NCBI GenBank assembly: GCA_016713735.1
Contig: JADJOP010000021.1
Location: 1-55,586, forward strand
Reading direction: 5' to 3'
Length of the DNA: 55,586 nucleotides
Origin: Bryobacterales bacterium
GTDB taxonomy: Bacteria; Acidobacteriota; Terriglobia; Bryobacterales; Bryobacteraceae
A program made the translations under genes and the position numbers. Positions within the stretch are counted from its first letter, which is position 1. Each line of letters opens with the position of its first letter. The notes below the pieces were generated by a model. It was not told the origin of the DNA. It did no database searches and saw nothing but the letters and a program-made list of their open reading frames with translations. Shown piece after piece: positions 27,114 to 36,245 of this stretch.

Positions 27114-29441
27114 ATGAAACGCGAAATGGTCCCCTTTCTCCTCCTGGTTTTGGGCGCCGGCTGCGATGCGGCGACCTACTTTGTTCGTCCCAACGGCGGC
27201 ACGCCGGCTCAATGCACCGGAACCAGCAACGCCGCCTACCCCGGTTCCGGCCAGAACCGTGACTGCGCCTGGGCGCATCCATTCTGGGCGTTGGACGAAG
27301 CCGGAAGGTGGAGGATCACGGGTGGAGACACGTTGTTCCTCGAACCAGGCAGCTATGTCATCGGACTGGGCGCCCCGAATACCGGATGGTGCACTCGCGA
27401 AGGAGCCTTCGACTGCGCCTTGCCCCCCCTCCCATCGGGGTCTACCCCCCGAACGCCAACGCGTCTCCTCGGATCATCCTGGAATACCGGCTGCCCGGCC
27501 GCTCCGCAACTGTGGGGCACGCAGCGGGTGAACACAGTCCTGAACCTGGATGGTTCCTCAAACCTGCAAATCGAATGCCTGGAGATCACCGACCATTCCG
27601 GTTGTGTTGAATTCCACGCTGACAGTTCGATTCGCTGCGAGCGCGACCGATATCCCTATGGCGAATGGGCCTCGATTGGGATTCATGCCCAGGATTCCAG
27701 AAACGTGATCTTGCGGCATCTAAACGTTCACGGGCTCGCCACAACTGGCATTCAGGCAGGCCGCATCACGGACTGGACGGTTGAGGATGTTCGGATCGCC
27801 GCCAACGGACTGTCTGGCTGGGACGGCGATTTGGGCGGAGTGGACTCTTCAAACTCCGGAACACTCACTTTTCGCCGCTGGAAGGTGGAATGGAACGGGT
27901 GCGCCGAGGCATGGCCCGGTGGCCAGCCGAATTCGTGCTGGGCTCAGGAAGCGGGTGGCTACGGCGATGGAGTCGGCACGGCTGCCTCTGCTGGACATTG
28001 GATCATCGAGGACTCTGAAATCAGCCACAACACCTCCGATGGCCTCGATCTGCTCTACCTGGAGACGGTGCGCGGCGAGAGACCCCGCGTGGAGATCCGG
28101 CGTACGACCGCCGCCGGTAACGCAGGCAACCAGATCAAGGTGAGCGGTAATTCCACCATTGTCAATACGGTCGCTGTCGGCAACTGCATGTTCTTTCTGA
28201 ATAAGCCGTTCGGGCGTTACCTTGGGGGCCAGAACAGTGGGGACCATTGCCGGGCATACGGCGCCGCCGTCGCGCTCTTTATGCACCGCGGCGACTCGGC
28301 CTTCGTGCTGAACTCCACCATCGTCGGCCAAGGCGACGGCATGTTTACCATCGAGTGCCGCGGTCCGGGGGGAACGGCGCCGGCTTGCGACGGGACTGAA
28401 TCCATCAAGATTCAGAACAACGTATTCGCCGGCTATGGTGATTTCGTGGGTGGGGATGAGGCCGCTTTCGCCTACGATCCCAACAACGTGACTCGAGGGC
28501 GTGTCGACTACAACATCTTCCATAACCTCAGGGAAGCGCCCTGTCCGCCCGCAAATCGCAACCTGTGCGTGAACCCGCTGTTTGTAGACCCCAACATGGA
28601 GTCGTTCAACGGGCGCTTGCGTGCCGGTAGTCCCGCCATCGACTCGGGGCTTGCCGTGGGGGCAATCGGCGGATTGATTCCCACCGACGATATAACCGGC
28701 GCGGCGCGCCCCGCAGGCTCCGGGATTGACCGGGGGGCGTTCGAATTCGGCGCCTCTCCAGCGGTTCCGTCGATCACGGCGCTTACAAGTTCAGCAAGCG
28801 GTCAGTCCAATAGCCTGGCTCCTGGTTCGCTCATGTCGCTCTACGGACGTGGCCTCGCCGGCGGCCAGGCCAGCGCTCCATCGCTACCACTCCCAACCAC
28901 GCTCGCCGGCGCCCAGGTGTTCTTCGGCGATATACACGCCGGGCTCGTATACGCCAGCGATACGCAGGTGAATCTGCTGGTTCCGGACCTGACGCCCGGC
29001 GCGACCACCACGCTGACTGTCGTCCGCGGCTCCGCGCGAAGCGTCCAGGCGTCGATGGCAGTTGTCGCCGTGGCTCCAGCAGTGTTCGAGATCACCCTGG
29101 GGAGAGAAGTCCGTGGCGCGATCACGGATGCATCTGGCATGTTGATTGCCTCCGCCAACCCCGCCACCCCTGGTGTTGTGTTGGTGGCCTACGCGACTGG
29201 CTTGGGCGCATCCGATCCTGTCGCTGGCCCGGCGGGCCTCCGCACAAGTCGCATACAGCCGCTTGTCGTTGTAGGCGGGCTCCAGGCTGTCGTCCAGTTC
29301 GCTGGGCCGAATCCGGCGTTTTCTGGCCTGGACCAGATCAATTTCGTTGTGCCGGCTGGCACGCCGCGGGGTGGCGAGGCAGAGGTATGGATCGAACAGT
29401 CAGGACGCAAATCCAAAAGTGTCTTCCTGCCCGTCCGCTGA
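27114..29441 (+). CDS. Secreted right-handed beta-helix protein with Solibacter-type C-terminal domain
   Basis: 775 residues with a signal peptide (MKREMVPFLLLVLGAGCDA). Residues about 20-540 form a parallel beta-helix: YFVRPNGG, SNLQIECLEITDHSGC, SRNVILRHLNVHGLATTGIQ, GHWIIEDSEISHNTSDGLDL, STIVNTVAVGN, IQNNVFAGYGDF, AGSPAIDSGLAVGAIGG. This fold is found in polysaccharide lyases and hydrolases. The last 215 residues (ITALTSSASGQSNSLAPGSL, LVAYATGLGASDP, LDQINFVVPAGTPRG, KSVFLPVR) match the Solibacter/Acidobacteria C-terminal domain known as TIGR03437. Probably acts on extracellular polysaccharide. It overlaps the next gene by one base (TGATG) and has its own LacI-type operator-like site. Confidence 0.9.
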   Translation: MKREMVPFLLLVLGAGCDAATYFVRPNGGTPAQCTGTSNAAYPGSGQNRDCAWAHPFWALDEAGRWRITGGDTLFLEPGSYVIGLGAPNTGWCTREGAFDCALPPLPSGSTPRTPTRLLGSSWNTGCPAAPQLWGTQRVNTVLNLDGSSNLQIECLEITDHSGCVEFHADSSIRCERDRYPYGEWASIGIHAQDSRNVILRHLNVHGLATTGIQAGRITDWTVEDVRIAANGLSGWDGDLGGVDSSNSGTLTFRRWKVEWNGCAEAWPGGQPNSCWAQEAGGYGDGVGTAASAGHWIIEDSEISHNTSDGLDLLYLETVRGERPRVEIRRTTAAGNAGNQIKVSGNSTIVNTVAVGNCMFFLNKPFGRYLGGQNSGDHCRAYGAAVALFMHRGDSAFVLNSTIVGQGDGMFTIECRGPGGTAPACDGTESIKIQNNVFAGYGDFVGGDEAAFAYDPNNVTRGRVDYNIFHNLREAPCPPANRNLCVNPLFVDPNMESFNGRLRAGSPAIDSGLAVGAIGGLIPTDDITGAARPAGSGIDRGAFEFGASPAVPSITALTSSASGQSNSLAPGSLMSLYGRGLAGGQASAPSLPLPTTLAGAQVFFGDIHAGLVYASDTQVNLLVPDLTPGATTTLTVVRGSARSVQASMAVVAVAPAVFEITLGREVRGAITDASGMLIASANPATPGVVLVAYATGLGASDPVAGPAGLRTSRIQPLVVVGGLQAVVQFAGPNPAFSGLDQINFVVPAGTPRGGEAEVWIEQSGRKSKSVFLPVR

Positions 29442-29863
29442 TGTGGCTGCTGCTGGGACTGCCGCTCTACCACTGCGCGTCCTCGCCGGAGTCGCTCGCC
29501 ACCGGTTCGTTGCGCTTGGAGCCTGGACAACTGGCCAGATTGACCGTGCGCAATGCATGGTTCTGCGCGGGACAAGAAAGCCTGAACGTCACGCTGCGAT
29601 TTGCTCGTGCCGATAATGAGACAATCATGCGCAAAGACGCGGTACTCGGGTGCGGCGATTCAGCGCAGCTTGACTTCCTGGCCAAACGTGCGTCTGAATC
29701 GCCGATGACGGCCCGAGTGGAGTTTTCTTCCGACTCTTCCTTCGCCAATACACCTCTGTTGGCCAGCGTCGAGGTCATCTCGCATTCTGGTCATGGACCT
29801 GAATCCAGTGTCGTATACGGACTTCGGCGCACTACAGGCCGGTATTGGAACGGAGTCGATTGA
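29441..29863 (+). CDS. Small putative lipoprotein, unknown function
   Basis: 140 residues starting at the ATG that overlaps the preceding stop (TGATG). The N-terminus MWLLLGLPLYHCASS looks like a lipoprotein signal with Cys12. The rest is beta-rich (ATGSLRLEPGQLARLTVRNA, ESLNVTLRFAR, CGDSAQLDFLAKR, MTARVEFSSDSSF), like a small Ig-type domain. The final 15 residues (GLRRTTGRYWNGVD) have a different character and lie just before insertion-element debris, so the true C-terminus may have been lost. No family recognised. Operon with the beta-helix gene. Confidence 0.55.
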   Translation: MWLLLGLPLYHCASSPESLATGSLRLEPGQLARLTVRNAWFCAGQESLNVTLRFARADNETIMRKDAVLGCGDSAQLDFLAKRASESPMTARVEFSSDSSFANTPLLASVEVISHSGHGPESSVVYGLRRTTGRYWNGVD

Positions 29864-30085
29864 AGGAAGTGGTGGCCGACTCCAACCGGAGTCGCCGGGG
29901 CTCGTCTGACTGTTATCGCGGTAGAGGCGTTCCGCAACCAGATCGAATTAGCTCGCACACGCCCTTGGTTGTTTTCGAGTTCGAAGAGCCCGGCCGCGTA
30001 TCAGATGCACTTCCGCAAGATCCTGGAGAGAACCCTCAACATGGCCGAAATCCGATGCCTCCGCATCTGCGATTTCCGGTCCACA
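29864..30085 (+). pseudogene. Possible tyrosine-recombinase remnant at the IS3 junction
   Basis: An open frame without a start reads AVEAFRNQIELARTRPWLFS, MHFRKILERTL and RCLRICDFRSTHAS. The last block resembles the H-D-L-R-H-T-H-A-S box of phage-type integrases (with D-F-R-S-T-H-A-S here). No catalytic Tyr remains, and the frame runs into the IS3 sequence. Weak evidence. It could be chance similarity. Confidence 0.3.
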
Positions 30086-30606
30086 CACGCCAGCCCCTCG
30101 GCAGCCTGCCGCCGCTTCAGCGCCATCCGCAGCGCCTGGATCGTCAGCTCGTCTTCCAGCGTCCGCTCCAGCGCCCAGCCAATCACCCGCCGTGAGTAGC
30201 CATCCAAAATCACCACCAGGTAGACGAACTCCTCTTCCAGCCGGATGTAGGTGATGCCGGCCACCCACAACTGATCGATGCCGGTGAGCGCCATCGAACG
30301 AGCCCGGTTTGGGTACACGGCCAAGCCGTGCGAGGAATCCGTGGTCACCACGAACCGGCGCCGCCGCAGGCACAGCAGGTTGTCCTCCCGCATCCGCCGC
30401 TTCACTCGTTTGTGATTGACTACCCAGCCGCACCGCCGCAACTCCTCGGTCACGCGCCGCCAGCCGTAGCAGGGAAACTCCAGCGCGATCCGCTGGATGG
30501 CGTCGCGCAGTTCGATGTCGTGCGCCTTCGGTGGCGCCCCGGCATCGAAGCGGTAGTAGCTGGACCGGCTCACTCCGGCCAACTCTGTCATCCGTTCCAC
30601 GCTCAT
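30001..30606 (-). pseudogene. IS3-family transposase orfB (truncated)
   Basis: Starts MSVERMTELAGVSRSSYYRF at an ATG that overlaps the orfA stop (ATGA). Contains the HTH_21-like region (GWRRVTEELRRCGWVVNHKR, RMREDNLLCLRRR) and the rve integrase core with its first Asp in DQLWVAGITYIRL and a second Asp in YLVVILDGYSRRVIGWALER. After AAEGLACVDRKSQ, where the HSDRG-Q.YAS block should stand, the sequence departs from the family, and the terminal catalytic Glu region is missing. The product of about 201 residues ends in unrelated sequence (VLSRILRKCI), so it is inactive. Confidence 0.8.
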
Positions 30607-31028
30607 TTCGCCGGCCTTGTCTTGTTCGGCGATTTTCCCGTGGATGGCGGCTTTCCAGTCAGTGCCTGCAGCATCCGCTGTTCTTCGATGCGCTGCAAGC
30701 ACCCCTTCAAAAAATCGATCTCCAGCGCCTGCTGGCCGATCTTGCGCTCCAGTTCGGCCACCTGGCCTTCGGCCCACCGCCGCTTGCCCAATCCGGGAAA
30801 GGCGTTGCCTGGCCCTTCGCGGAACTCCCAACGCCAGCGGTGCAACACGGTCGGGTTCACCTCAAACGCCCGCGCCACCTCTGCCGCCGTCGCCCCCGCT
30901 TCCATCCGCTGCACCGCCGCCAGCTTCATCTCACGTGTGAACTTCCGTCGATACTTTCCCATGACTCAATGCTCCTTTCAATGAAAATCGAGTCTTAACT
31001 GGTTGTGTCAGTTTGGGGGCCCACTCCA
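30069..31028 (-). mobile_element. IS3-family insertion sequence, 3' end truncated
   Basis: Carries orfA and the first two thirds of orfB on the minus strand. The 5' terminus is recognisable just outside orfA: the outermost bases on the minus strand read TGGAGTGGGCCCCCAAAC (31028-31011), an IS3-type end. No matching inverted repeat is seen at the left, where orfB breaks off after the second catalytic region. The element is a relic that cannot move by itself. Confidence 0.8.
30603..30962 (-). CDS. IS3-family transposase orfA
   Basis: 119 residues. The N-terminal helix-turn-helix MGKYRRKFTREMKLAAVQRM, EAGATAAEVARAFEVNPTVL and HRWRWEF is followed by a leucine-zipper-like coiled coil (VAELERKIGQQALEIDFLKG). 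This is the InsE/OrfA protein of IS3, which binds the inverted repeats and, in active elements, is fused to OrfB by frameshifting. Here orfB is reached by an ATGA overlap. The gene itself is intact but its partner is truncated. Confidence 0.88.
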   Translation of the reverse strand: MGKYRRKFTREMKLAAVQRMEAGATAAEVARAFEVNPTVLHRWRWEFREGPGNAFPGLGKRRWAEGQVAELERKIGQQALEIDFLKGCLQRIEEQRMLQALTGKPPSTGKSPNKTRPAK

Positions 31029-31337
31029 CTTCTATTGACGCAGGCCAATCAGTAATAGTCACTCTGCGACAGGCCACTAGTCACCTGATGCAGCGCTCGC
31101 ATTGTCAGGGACAGCGCCATCGCCGGGGGCGGACTTGTTCACGGATCAGGCCACCGGAGATCCGATGCGCGGCGCTTCAAGCCGAGTGCCCTTCCTCCTG
31201 CAAGCGCCGCTCCGCACTGTTCCGCGGCGAACTGATGAAGTCATGGATGCGCCCCTATTATAGAGTTGTACATGGATAAGAGCACAACTTTTGTTGCGCA
31301 TAGAACATCGACGCCGAAGCCGGGTGAGGGTACCGTG

Positions 31338-32054
31338 ATGCCAGGCAATCCAGTTCAATTGAGAATCCGCTGTCTGATGCATGTTCACTTTGAAGGAGCA
31401 GGCGCGATCGAGGACTGGGCGCGGATGCGCGGTCATCAGTTCTCAGTGGTTCGGCTATTTGATCGCGATCCACTCCCAGGCCCGGAGGACTTCGACCTGC
31501 TTGCCGTCATGGGCGGGCCGATGAGCGTCCACGACGAGTCCGAGCATTCCTGGCTCATCGAGGAGAAATCGCTCATCGCCAGTTGCTTGCAGCAAGGCGT
31601 TTTCGTCCTCGGCATTTGCTTGGGATCGCAGTTGCTCGCCGAATGCCTCGGCTCGCCGGTCCGCCACAACGCGCACCGCGAGATCGGCTGGTTTCCCGTG
31701 AACATCACCGCCGACGAGGGGAGCCTTCTTCACGGCTTCCCGGAGGAACTGATGGTGTTCCATTGGCACGGGGAAACCTATGACCTGCCGCCGTCGACGG
31801 CCCACCGTGCCGGCAGCGAGGGCTGCCTCGTGCAAGCGTTCGAGCATGCCTCGGCGCTCGGTCTGCAATTCCACCTCGAAGTCAAACAGGACGGAGTTGA
31901 GCAACTGCTGCAGCATTGCGGAAGTGAGATTGGGCCTGGAGCGTTTCAGCAGGATCCCTCCGCGATTCGTGCTGGGGAGGAGTTGCACAGGGAAGTGGCG
32001 CGGCGGCATCTGTTCAAACTATTGGATGCCATCGGCGCCCGGCTGACGGCATGA
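31338..32054 (+). CDS. Class I glutamine amidotransferase (GATase1) family protein
   Basis: 238 residues. LLAVMGGPMSVHDE is followed by the nucleophile elbow VLGICLGSQLLAECLG with catalytic Cys, and later by MVFHWHGETYDLP and LGLQFHLEV, which hold the His region of the triad and a following Glu. This matches stand-alone GMP-synthase-like amidotransferases, often annotated as type 1 glutamine amidotransferase. ATG 31338 is the first start giving the usual length; ATG 31377 would shorten it. A motif similar to the one ahead of the pentaheme cytochrome operon lies at 31264-31278. The physiological substrate is unknown. It converges with the minus-strand nitrate cluster. Confidence 0.88.
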   Translation: MPGNPVQLRIRCLMHVHFEGAGAIEDWARMRGHQFSVVRLFDRDPLPGPEDFDLLAVMGGPMSVHDESEHSWLIEEKSLIASCLQQGVFVLGICLGSQLLAECLGSPVRHNAHREIGWFPVNITADEGSLLHGFPEELMVFHWHGETYDLPPSTAHRAGSEGCLVQAFEHASALGLQFHLEVKQDGVEQLLQHCGSEIGPGAFQQDPSAIRAGEELHREVARRHLFKLLDAIGARLTA

Positions 32055-32223
32055 CACCGGTCCACGTTCATTCCGTTGCGACGCTGCTCCTCCACTCCAC
32101 CTGAGCGGCATCGAGCACGACGCCAAACCTGGCAACAGGGCCAATTCAACCCGAAACCGTCATCACTCAATTGTGGATAGGCGCCCGCCTCGCCGCGCCG
32201 GAACCGGCGGAACTTCGACCGCC

Positions 32224-32604
32224 TTACGAACTTTTCGACTCCGCGCGTAGACTCAGGTTGGCCGAAAGGTACTCACACAAAGCTACCGCATTGTTCTGGG
32301 ACCGGTCGCTGGCAGCATAGAGCAAAGTAACGGTCCCCTTCCGGCATTCCTGGATGAGGGGCGCCCACGCGTCCGGAGTGCGGCCCAATTCAGAGAAATA
32401 GCGGCGTTTGAATTCAGTCCACCTCTCCGGCTCATGAGAAAACCAGCGGCGGAGCTCATGGCTGGGTGCGGCTTCCTTTGACCACCGATCAATCCGTGCC
32501 GCGGCTCGGCTCACCCCGCGAGGCCAAATCCGGTCCACCAGAATCCGCATTCCGTCCTCGTCCGCCGCGGCATCGTAGATCCGCTTGACCCGAATGACGC
32601 CCAC
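32224..32604 (-). CDS. DUF488-family protein
   Basis: 126 residues from GTG 32604. IRVKRIYDAAADEDGMRILV, DRIWPRGVSR, WSKEAAPSHELRRWF, WTEFKRRYFSEL and GTVTLLYAASDRSQNNAVAL are the conserved blocks of DUF488 (a small alpha/beta fold with the DR.WPRG motif). Function not established for the family. It sits at the 3' end of the nitrate cluster, 15 bases after the small membrane protein gene, so it may be co-transcribed. Confidence 0.88.
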   Translation of the reverse strand: MGVIRVKRIYDAAADEDGMRILVDRIWPRGVSRAAARIDRWSKEAAPSHELRRWFSHEPERWTEFKRRYFSELGRTPDAWAPLIQECRKGTVTLLYAASDRSQNNAVALCEYLSANLSLRAESKSS

Positions 32605-32619
32605 TGACGGCTCCTTCTC

Positions 32620-32904
32620 TCAAGCGTTTGAGGTTGGCGGAGCGGGTCGGCCGGTGCGCGCCGACTCAGCCGATCTGCCAGTGCGATTGGCCAGGATCAC
32701 CAATCCCAGACAGCCGCAGAAAAGCACTCCCGACATGATAGCGGCGGGCAGAACGACACCCCTATGTCCGGCAAGCCAGGATTCCACCGAGGCCATCAGA
32801 AGCCAGATCTGCACGATGAGCAGCACGATCAACAGCATCATCGCCCCGTCCATCGCTCGGGCGGCGCGTTTTCTTGCGGGTGAACTGCCGGACTCCAGAA
32901 TCAC
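32620..32904 (-). CDS. Small two-helix membrane protein in the nitrate cluster
   Basis: 94 residues from GTG 32904, whose GTGA overlaps the Rieske stop. Two hydrophobic helices (MMLLIVLLIVQIWLLMASV and VVLPAAIMSGVLFCGCLGLV) are linked by a short loop, with polar tails on both ends. No catalytic motif. Position between a Rieske protein and DUF488 suggests a small subunit or assembly factor of the reductase complex. No family assigned with confidence. Confidence 0.75.
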   Translation of the reverse strand: MILESGSSPARKRAARAMDGAMMLLIVLLIVQIWLLMASVESWLAGHRGVVLPAAIMSGVLFCGCLGLVILANRTGRSAESARTGRPAPPTSNA

Positions 32905-33437
32905 TGGGACTCCTCCTCGCCAAACACTGTCACTCCCCTGGCGTACAGTTGCCCGCCACTGCGTTCCAGTTCTATGCGCGGGAGCGGTCTCGGTGGCGGC
33001 CCCTGGATCACGTAGCCGTCCTCGACGGAAAAATAGCCCTCATGGCACGGACACTCCAGCCTCCTGCGCTGAGCCGAGTACACAACAGCGCAGGAGAGGT
33101 GGGTGCACTTCTGGCTGTAGGCGACAAACCGTTCCTCGCCAAGCCGGATGAGGAGGCAATTGTCCTGGGGACCGGGGTATGCGAACACCTTGGCCTCGCC
33201 AATGGCGAGATCACGTTCCAGCGCGACTGCCTTCCGCGGCCAGAGCCCCCCCGCGCGTTTCGAGTATGCATTCTTCGCCAGTAACCACAATTGCCCGGCG
33301 AACATCGCGGCGCTCGTCAACACAAGAAACTTTCCAAACTGGCGGCGCTCGACGAATCCCTGCTCACCCGCGGCTACTGAAAACTCCTCCCGCCACAGCC
33401 GCGCTTCTCTCGGGCAGGATGCAGGCTTTTCCCTCAT
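32901..33437 (-). CDS. Membrane-anchored Rieske [2Fe-2S] protein (nitrate cluster)
   Basis: 178 residues. After a basic N-terminus and one membrane helix (GKFLVLTSAAMFAGQLWLLA) comes a Rieske fold with both ligand loops: CTHLSC and CPCHEGYF, i.e. two Cys and two His. Ends EDGYVIQGPPPRPLPRIELE, the typical third loop. ATGA overlap with the ferredoxin gene upstream and GTGA overlap with the small membrane protein downstream. Likely carries electrons between the membrane part of the cluster and the Fe-S protein or molybdenum subunit. The side of the membrane is not certain. Confidence 0.92.
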   Translation of the reverse strand: MREKPASCPREARLWREEFSVAAGEQGFVERRQFGKFLVLTSAAMFAGQLWLLAKNAYSKRAGGLWPRKAVALERDLAIGEAKVFAYPGPQDNCLLIRLGEERFVAYSQKCTHLSCAVVYSAQRRRLECPCHEGYFSVEDGYVIQGPPPRPLPRIELERSGGQLYARGVTVFGEEESQ

Positions 33438-34018
33438 TCGCTCGACCTCCAGATGTCATTCACCACGTCAGCTTCCACCTCGAGGGACTCCTGTCCCTGC
33501 GGCAGATATAGATACACCATCGTGCGGACCTCTTCATTGCCGAACCGGAAGGTGTTCACCGGATTGCCGCGCCGCAGTCTCCTTGCCTCTTCCGCCGTGA
33601 CGTACAGCAACGCTTGTGACGGGCAAACGGTGGCGCACATCGGCCGTAGGCCAACTGAAGTCCGGTCGTAGCACATGTCGCACTTCATCATTAATTCCAT
33701 CTCGATCTGCACCTTCGGCACCCCGAACGGGCACGCCAGCACGCAATTCGAGCAGGCAACGCAGCGCGGCTTCAACGCGCTTCGCACCACCCCGTCCTCT
33801 CCCTTCTTGATCGCGTCCGCCGGGCAGGCCTGCGCACAGGTGGGGTTCTCGCAGTGCATGCACACCATCGGCGTGGTTGCGGTCGTCCACTCACGGTCGA
33901 TGTAATCCAGGTGGATCATGGAGACGCCACGATGCGTGCCACACTCCCCGCAAGCATTCACGCAACTCTGGCATCCGATGCAGCGCGAAGGATCGATGTA
34001 GAATTCGTACCCCGACAA
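33434..34018 (-). CDS. 4x[4Fe-4S] ferredoxin-type electron-transfer subunit
   Basis: 194 residues from TTG 34018, chosen because GGGGGGAAAC lies just upstream and the first cluster motif starts at residue 13. Four cysteine groups are seen: CIGCQSCVNACGECG, CMHCENPTCAQACPADAIKK, CVACSNCVLACPFGVPK, and MKCDMCYD with MCATVCPSQAL. This is the arrangement of the electron-transfer beta subunits of molybdopterin oxidoreductases (DmsB/NrfC/HycB type). No export signal, so the protein is cytoplasmic. It should hand electrons to the NasA-like subunit immediately upstream, whose stop codon it almost abuts. Confidence 0.92.
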   Translation of the reverse strand: MSGYEFYIDPSRCIGCQSCVNACGECGTHRGVSMIHLDYIDREWTTATTPMVCMHCENPTCAQACPADAIKKGEDGVVRSALKPRCVACSNCVLACPFGVPKVQIEMELMMKCDMCYDRTSVGLRPMCATVCPSQALLYVTAEEARRLRRGNPVNTFRFGNEEVRTMVYLYLPQGQESLEVEADVVNDIWRSSE

Positions 34019-34019
34019 C

Positions 34020-36245
34020 CTAGTTTCCCCCCAGCACTTTGAGCTTTCCGTCGGCGTTCATCCCGGACGGAAGTGCCGCTTTCTCAATGCGGCAAGCTGA
34101 GCTCTTGTATTCAGGGATCTTGCTTCGCGGGTCCAAGGTGCGATGGGTGAGTCCGTTGGCGCTCTTGCGGCCCGGCCAGTGATACGGGATGAAGACCGTA
34201 TCAGGCCGAATCGTACGTACCACCAGAGCGGGCACTGTGATGGAGGCGCGCCGCGTGGTAACCGTCACCAGGTCGCCGTTGGCGATTCCATGCCGCGCGG
34301 CAAGCTCGGGATGAATCTCGGCGCGCGGTTCGGGATATTGGTCCACCAGCGGACCAATTCTGCGCGTCTGCGTACCCGACAAAAATTGGTTCACGACACG
34401 CCCGGTTGTCAGATGCAGCGTAAATGTCTCATCCAGCGGATCGCCACCCGGCCTCACTTCGGTGACGAGGAAGCGCGCCTTTCCGTCGGGGTGCTTGAAA
34501 TGACCGCCTTCGAAGAACCGTGGCGTGCCCGGATGGTCCTCTGAAGGAACCGGCCAGAAAAGCCCCATCTCTTTTTCCAACCGCTCCCAGGTGATGCCTG
34601 AGTAATCGGCGGTTCCGCCCTTGGAGGCCACCCGCAACTCCTCGAAGATGTCCCGCGTTCCAGCGAACTGGAAGCGGTCTCCGGCGCCCAATCGCTTGGC
34701 GAGTTCGGTGATGATTCGGGAGTCGGGCCAGGCATTGCCGGGCGGATCGACAGCCTTGTTGATCTTGATCACCCTGCCTTCACCCGAGCAGACGATTCCT
34801 TCTTCCTCCTCTTGAAGGCTGCCAGCCAAAACCACATCGGCGTGATGAGCGGTCTCGGAAAGGAAGAAATCAATGATCCCGAAGAACTCCAACTTGTTCA
34901 GCGCCTCGCGGATGTAGCCGGCGTCGGGAAGCGAGACAAGCGGGTTGAAACAAATGGACAGCAATGCTTTGATCTCGCCGCGGTGGATCGCCTCGACGAT
35001 CTCCATGGCGGAGTAGCCGGACGGGGGCAGTGACTCCGGTTCCACGCCCCAAACGCCGGCGACGTAAGCCCGCGCCGCCGGATCGTCAATATGACGCTGG
35101 CCGGGCAACTGGTCACACTTCTGGCCGTGCTCGCGGCCGCCTTGGCCGTTGCCTTGGCCCGTAATCATATTCGGGCCTGCCCCCGGCCGCCCGATATTCC
35201 CCGTGGCCAGACAAAGATTGATGATTGCCAGCACGTTTTCCACGCCGTGCGAATGGTGCTCGATGCCCCGCGCATGCAGCGCCATGGCGCGCTCGGCGGT
35301 GCCGAACCATCGAGCCGCCTTCTCGATCGCATCGGGCGGCACGCCCGTCGCCTCGGCGGTGCGGCGCGGATCCCACTGCTTGACATGCTCGGCCACAGCT
35401 TCGAAGCCAACCGTGTGGTGCTCAATGAACTCGCGGTCTTCCAACCCCTCTCTCAGCACCACATGAAGAATGCCCGCAAACAGAGCCGTATCCATTCCCG
35501 GCTTCACGGGCAAATACAGATCCGCATTCCGGCAGATAGGCGTCCTGCGGGGATCCACGACGATCAGCTTCCCGCCGTTGTCGCGCATACGCCACAAGTA
35601 ATCGGTGGTGATCGGAAAGCACTCAGCGACATTCGATCCGGCGACGATCACCACCTGGGCCTCCGGTATATCCGACCAAGGATTCGGATTGCGGTCCACG
35701 CCCAGTGCGAGCTTATAGGCCGTGCCGGCCGAGACCATGCAGAGGCGCCCGTTATAGTCGATATGCCGCGTGCCGAGTGCGACCCGCGCGAACTTGCCCA
35801 ACAAATACGACTTTTCACTGATCAGCGATGCTCCCCCGAGTACGGCCACCGCATCACGCCCATACTGGTTCTGGATCTCCTTCAGGCGCCGTGCCGTCAA
35901 CCCGAGAGCCTCGTCCCAGGACGTTTTCTGAAAACCAGTCTCCGTGCGCATCATCGGGTCCAGGAGCCTGTCCGGATGCGAACCCTGCAGGTACCGCTTC
36001 ACGCCCTTTGGGCAGAGCATCCCGCGATTGAACGGGAAATCCTCCCAGGGCTCGAATCCGATGACCGTGTTTTCGCGCACGCGGAGTTGAATGCCACATT
36101 GCTGCCCGCAAAAGCAGCAGTGTGTCTTTACCAGCCTGTCGCCTGTTTGGTGCGAACTCTGGGTCCACCCTCCAGGCGGCGTATGCTGCAACGTCGGCCC
36201 AAAACTCCTCGCGAGATCCTCCACCGGCAGTGGCGGCTTAGCCAT
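34020..36245 (-). CDS. nasA: NasA/NapA-type molybdopterin oxidoreductase, probable cytoplasmic nitrate reductase
   Basis: 741 residues without Tat signal. The N-terminal [4Fe-4S] site is the canonical C-x2-C-x3-C-x27-C (Cys43, 46, 50, 78; CFCGQQCGIQL and GMLCPKG). DYNGRLCMVSAGTAYKLALG carries the presumed Mo-ligating Cys169 and resembles the NGRLCMSSAVAGYK block of assimilatory nitrate reductases. Later blocks GNIGRPGAGPNMITGQGNGQ and QEEEEGIVCSGEGRVI, and a C-terminal domain with HLTTGRVVNQFLSGTQTRR, YPEPRAEIHPELA and FIPYHWPG, fit the family. A formate dehydrogenase or other family member remains possible, but the upstream NarK-type gene favours nitrate. AAGGAG site ahead of ATG 36245; eight-base overlap with the transporter gene. 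Confidence 0.85.
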   Translation of the reverse strand: MAKPPLPVEDLARSFGPTLQHTPPGGWTQSSHQTGDRLVKTHCCFCGQQCGIQLRVRENTVIGFEPWEDFPFNRGMLCPKGVKRYLQGSHPDRLLDPMMRTETGFQKTSWDEALGLTARRLKEIQNQYGRDAVAVLGGASLISEKSYLLGKFARVALGTRHIDYNGRLCMVSAGTAYKLALGVDRNPNPWSDIPEAQVVIVAGSNVAECFPITTDYLWRMRDNGGKLIVVDPRRTPICRNADLYLPVKPGMDTALFAGILHVVLREGLEDREFIEHHTVGFEAVAEHVKQWDPRRTAEATGVPPDAIEKAARWFGTAERAMALHARGIEHHSHGVENVLAIINLCLATGNIGRPGAGPNMITGQGNGQGGREHGQKCDQLPGQRHIDDPAARAYVAGVWGVEPESLPPSGYSAMEIVEAIHRGEIKALLSICFNPLVSLPDAGYIREALNKLEFFGIIDFFLSETAHHADVVLAGSLQEEEEGIVCSGEGRVIKINKAVDPPGNAWPDSRIITELAKRLGAGDRFQFAGTRDIFEELRVASKGGTADYSGITWERLEKEMGLFWPVPSEDHPGTPRFFEGGHFKHPDGKARFLVTEVRPGGDPLDETFTLHLTTGRVVNQFLSGTQTRRIGPLVDQYPEPRAEIHPELAARHGIANGDLVTVTTRRASITVPALVVRTIRPDTVFIPYHWPGRKSANGLTHRTLDPRSKIPEYKSSACRIEKAALPSGMNADGKLKVLGGN

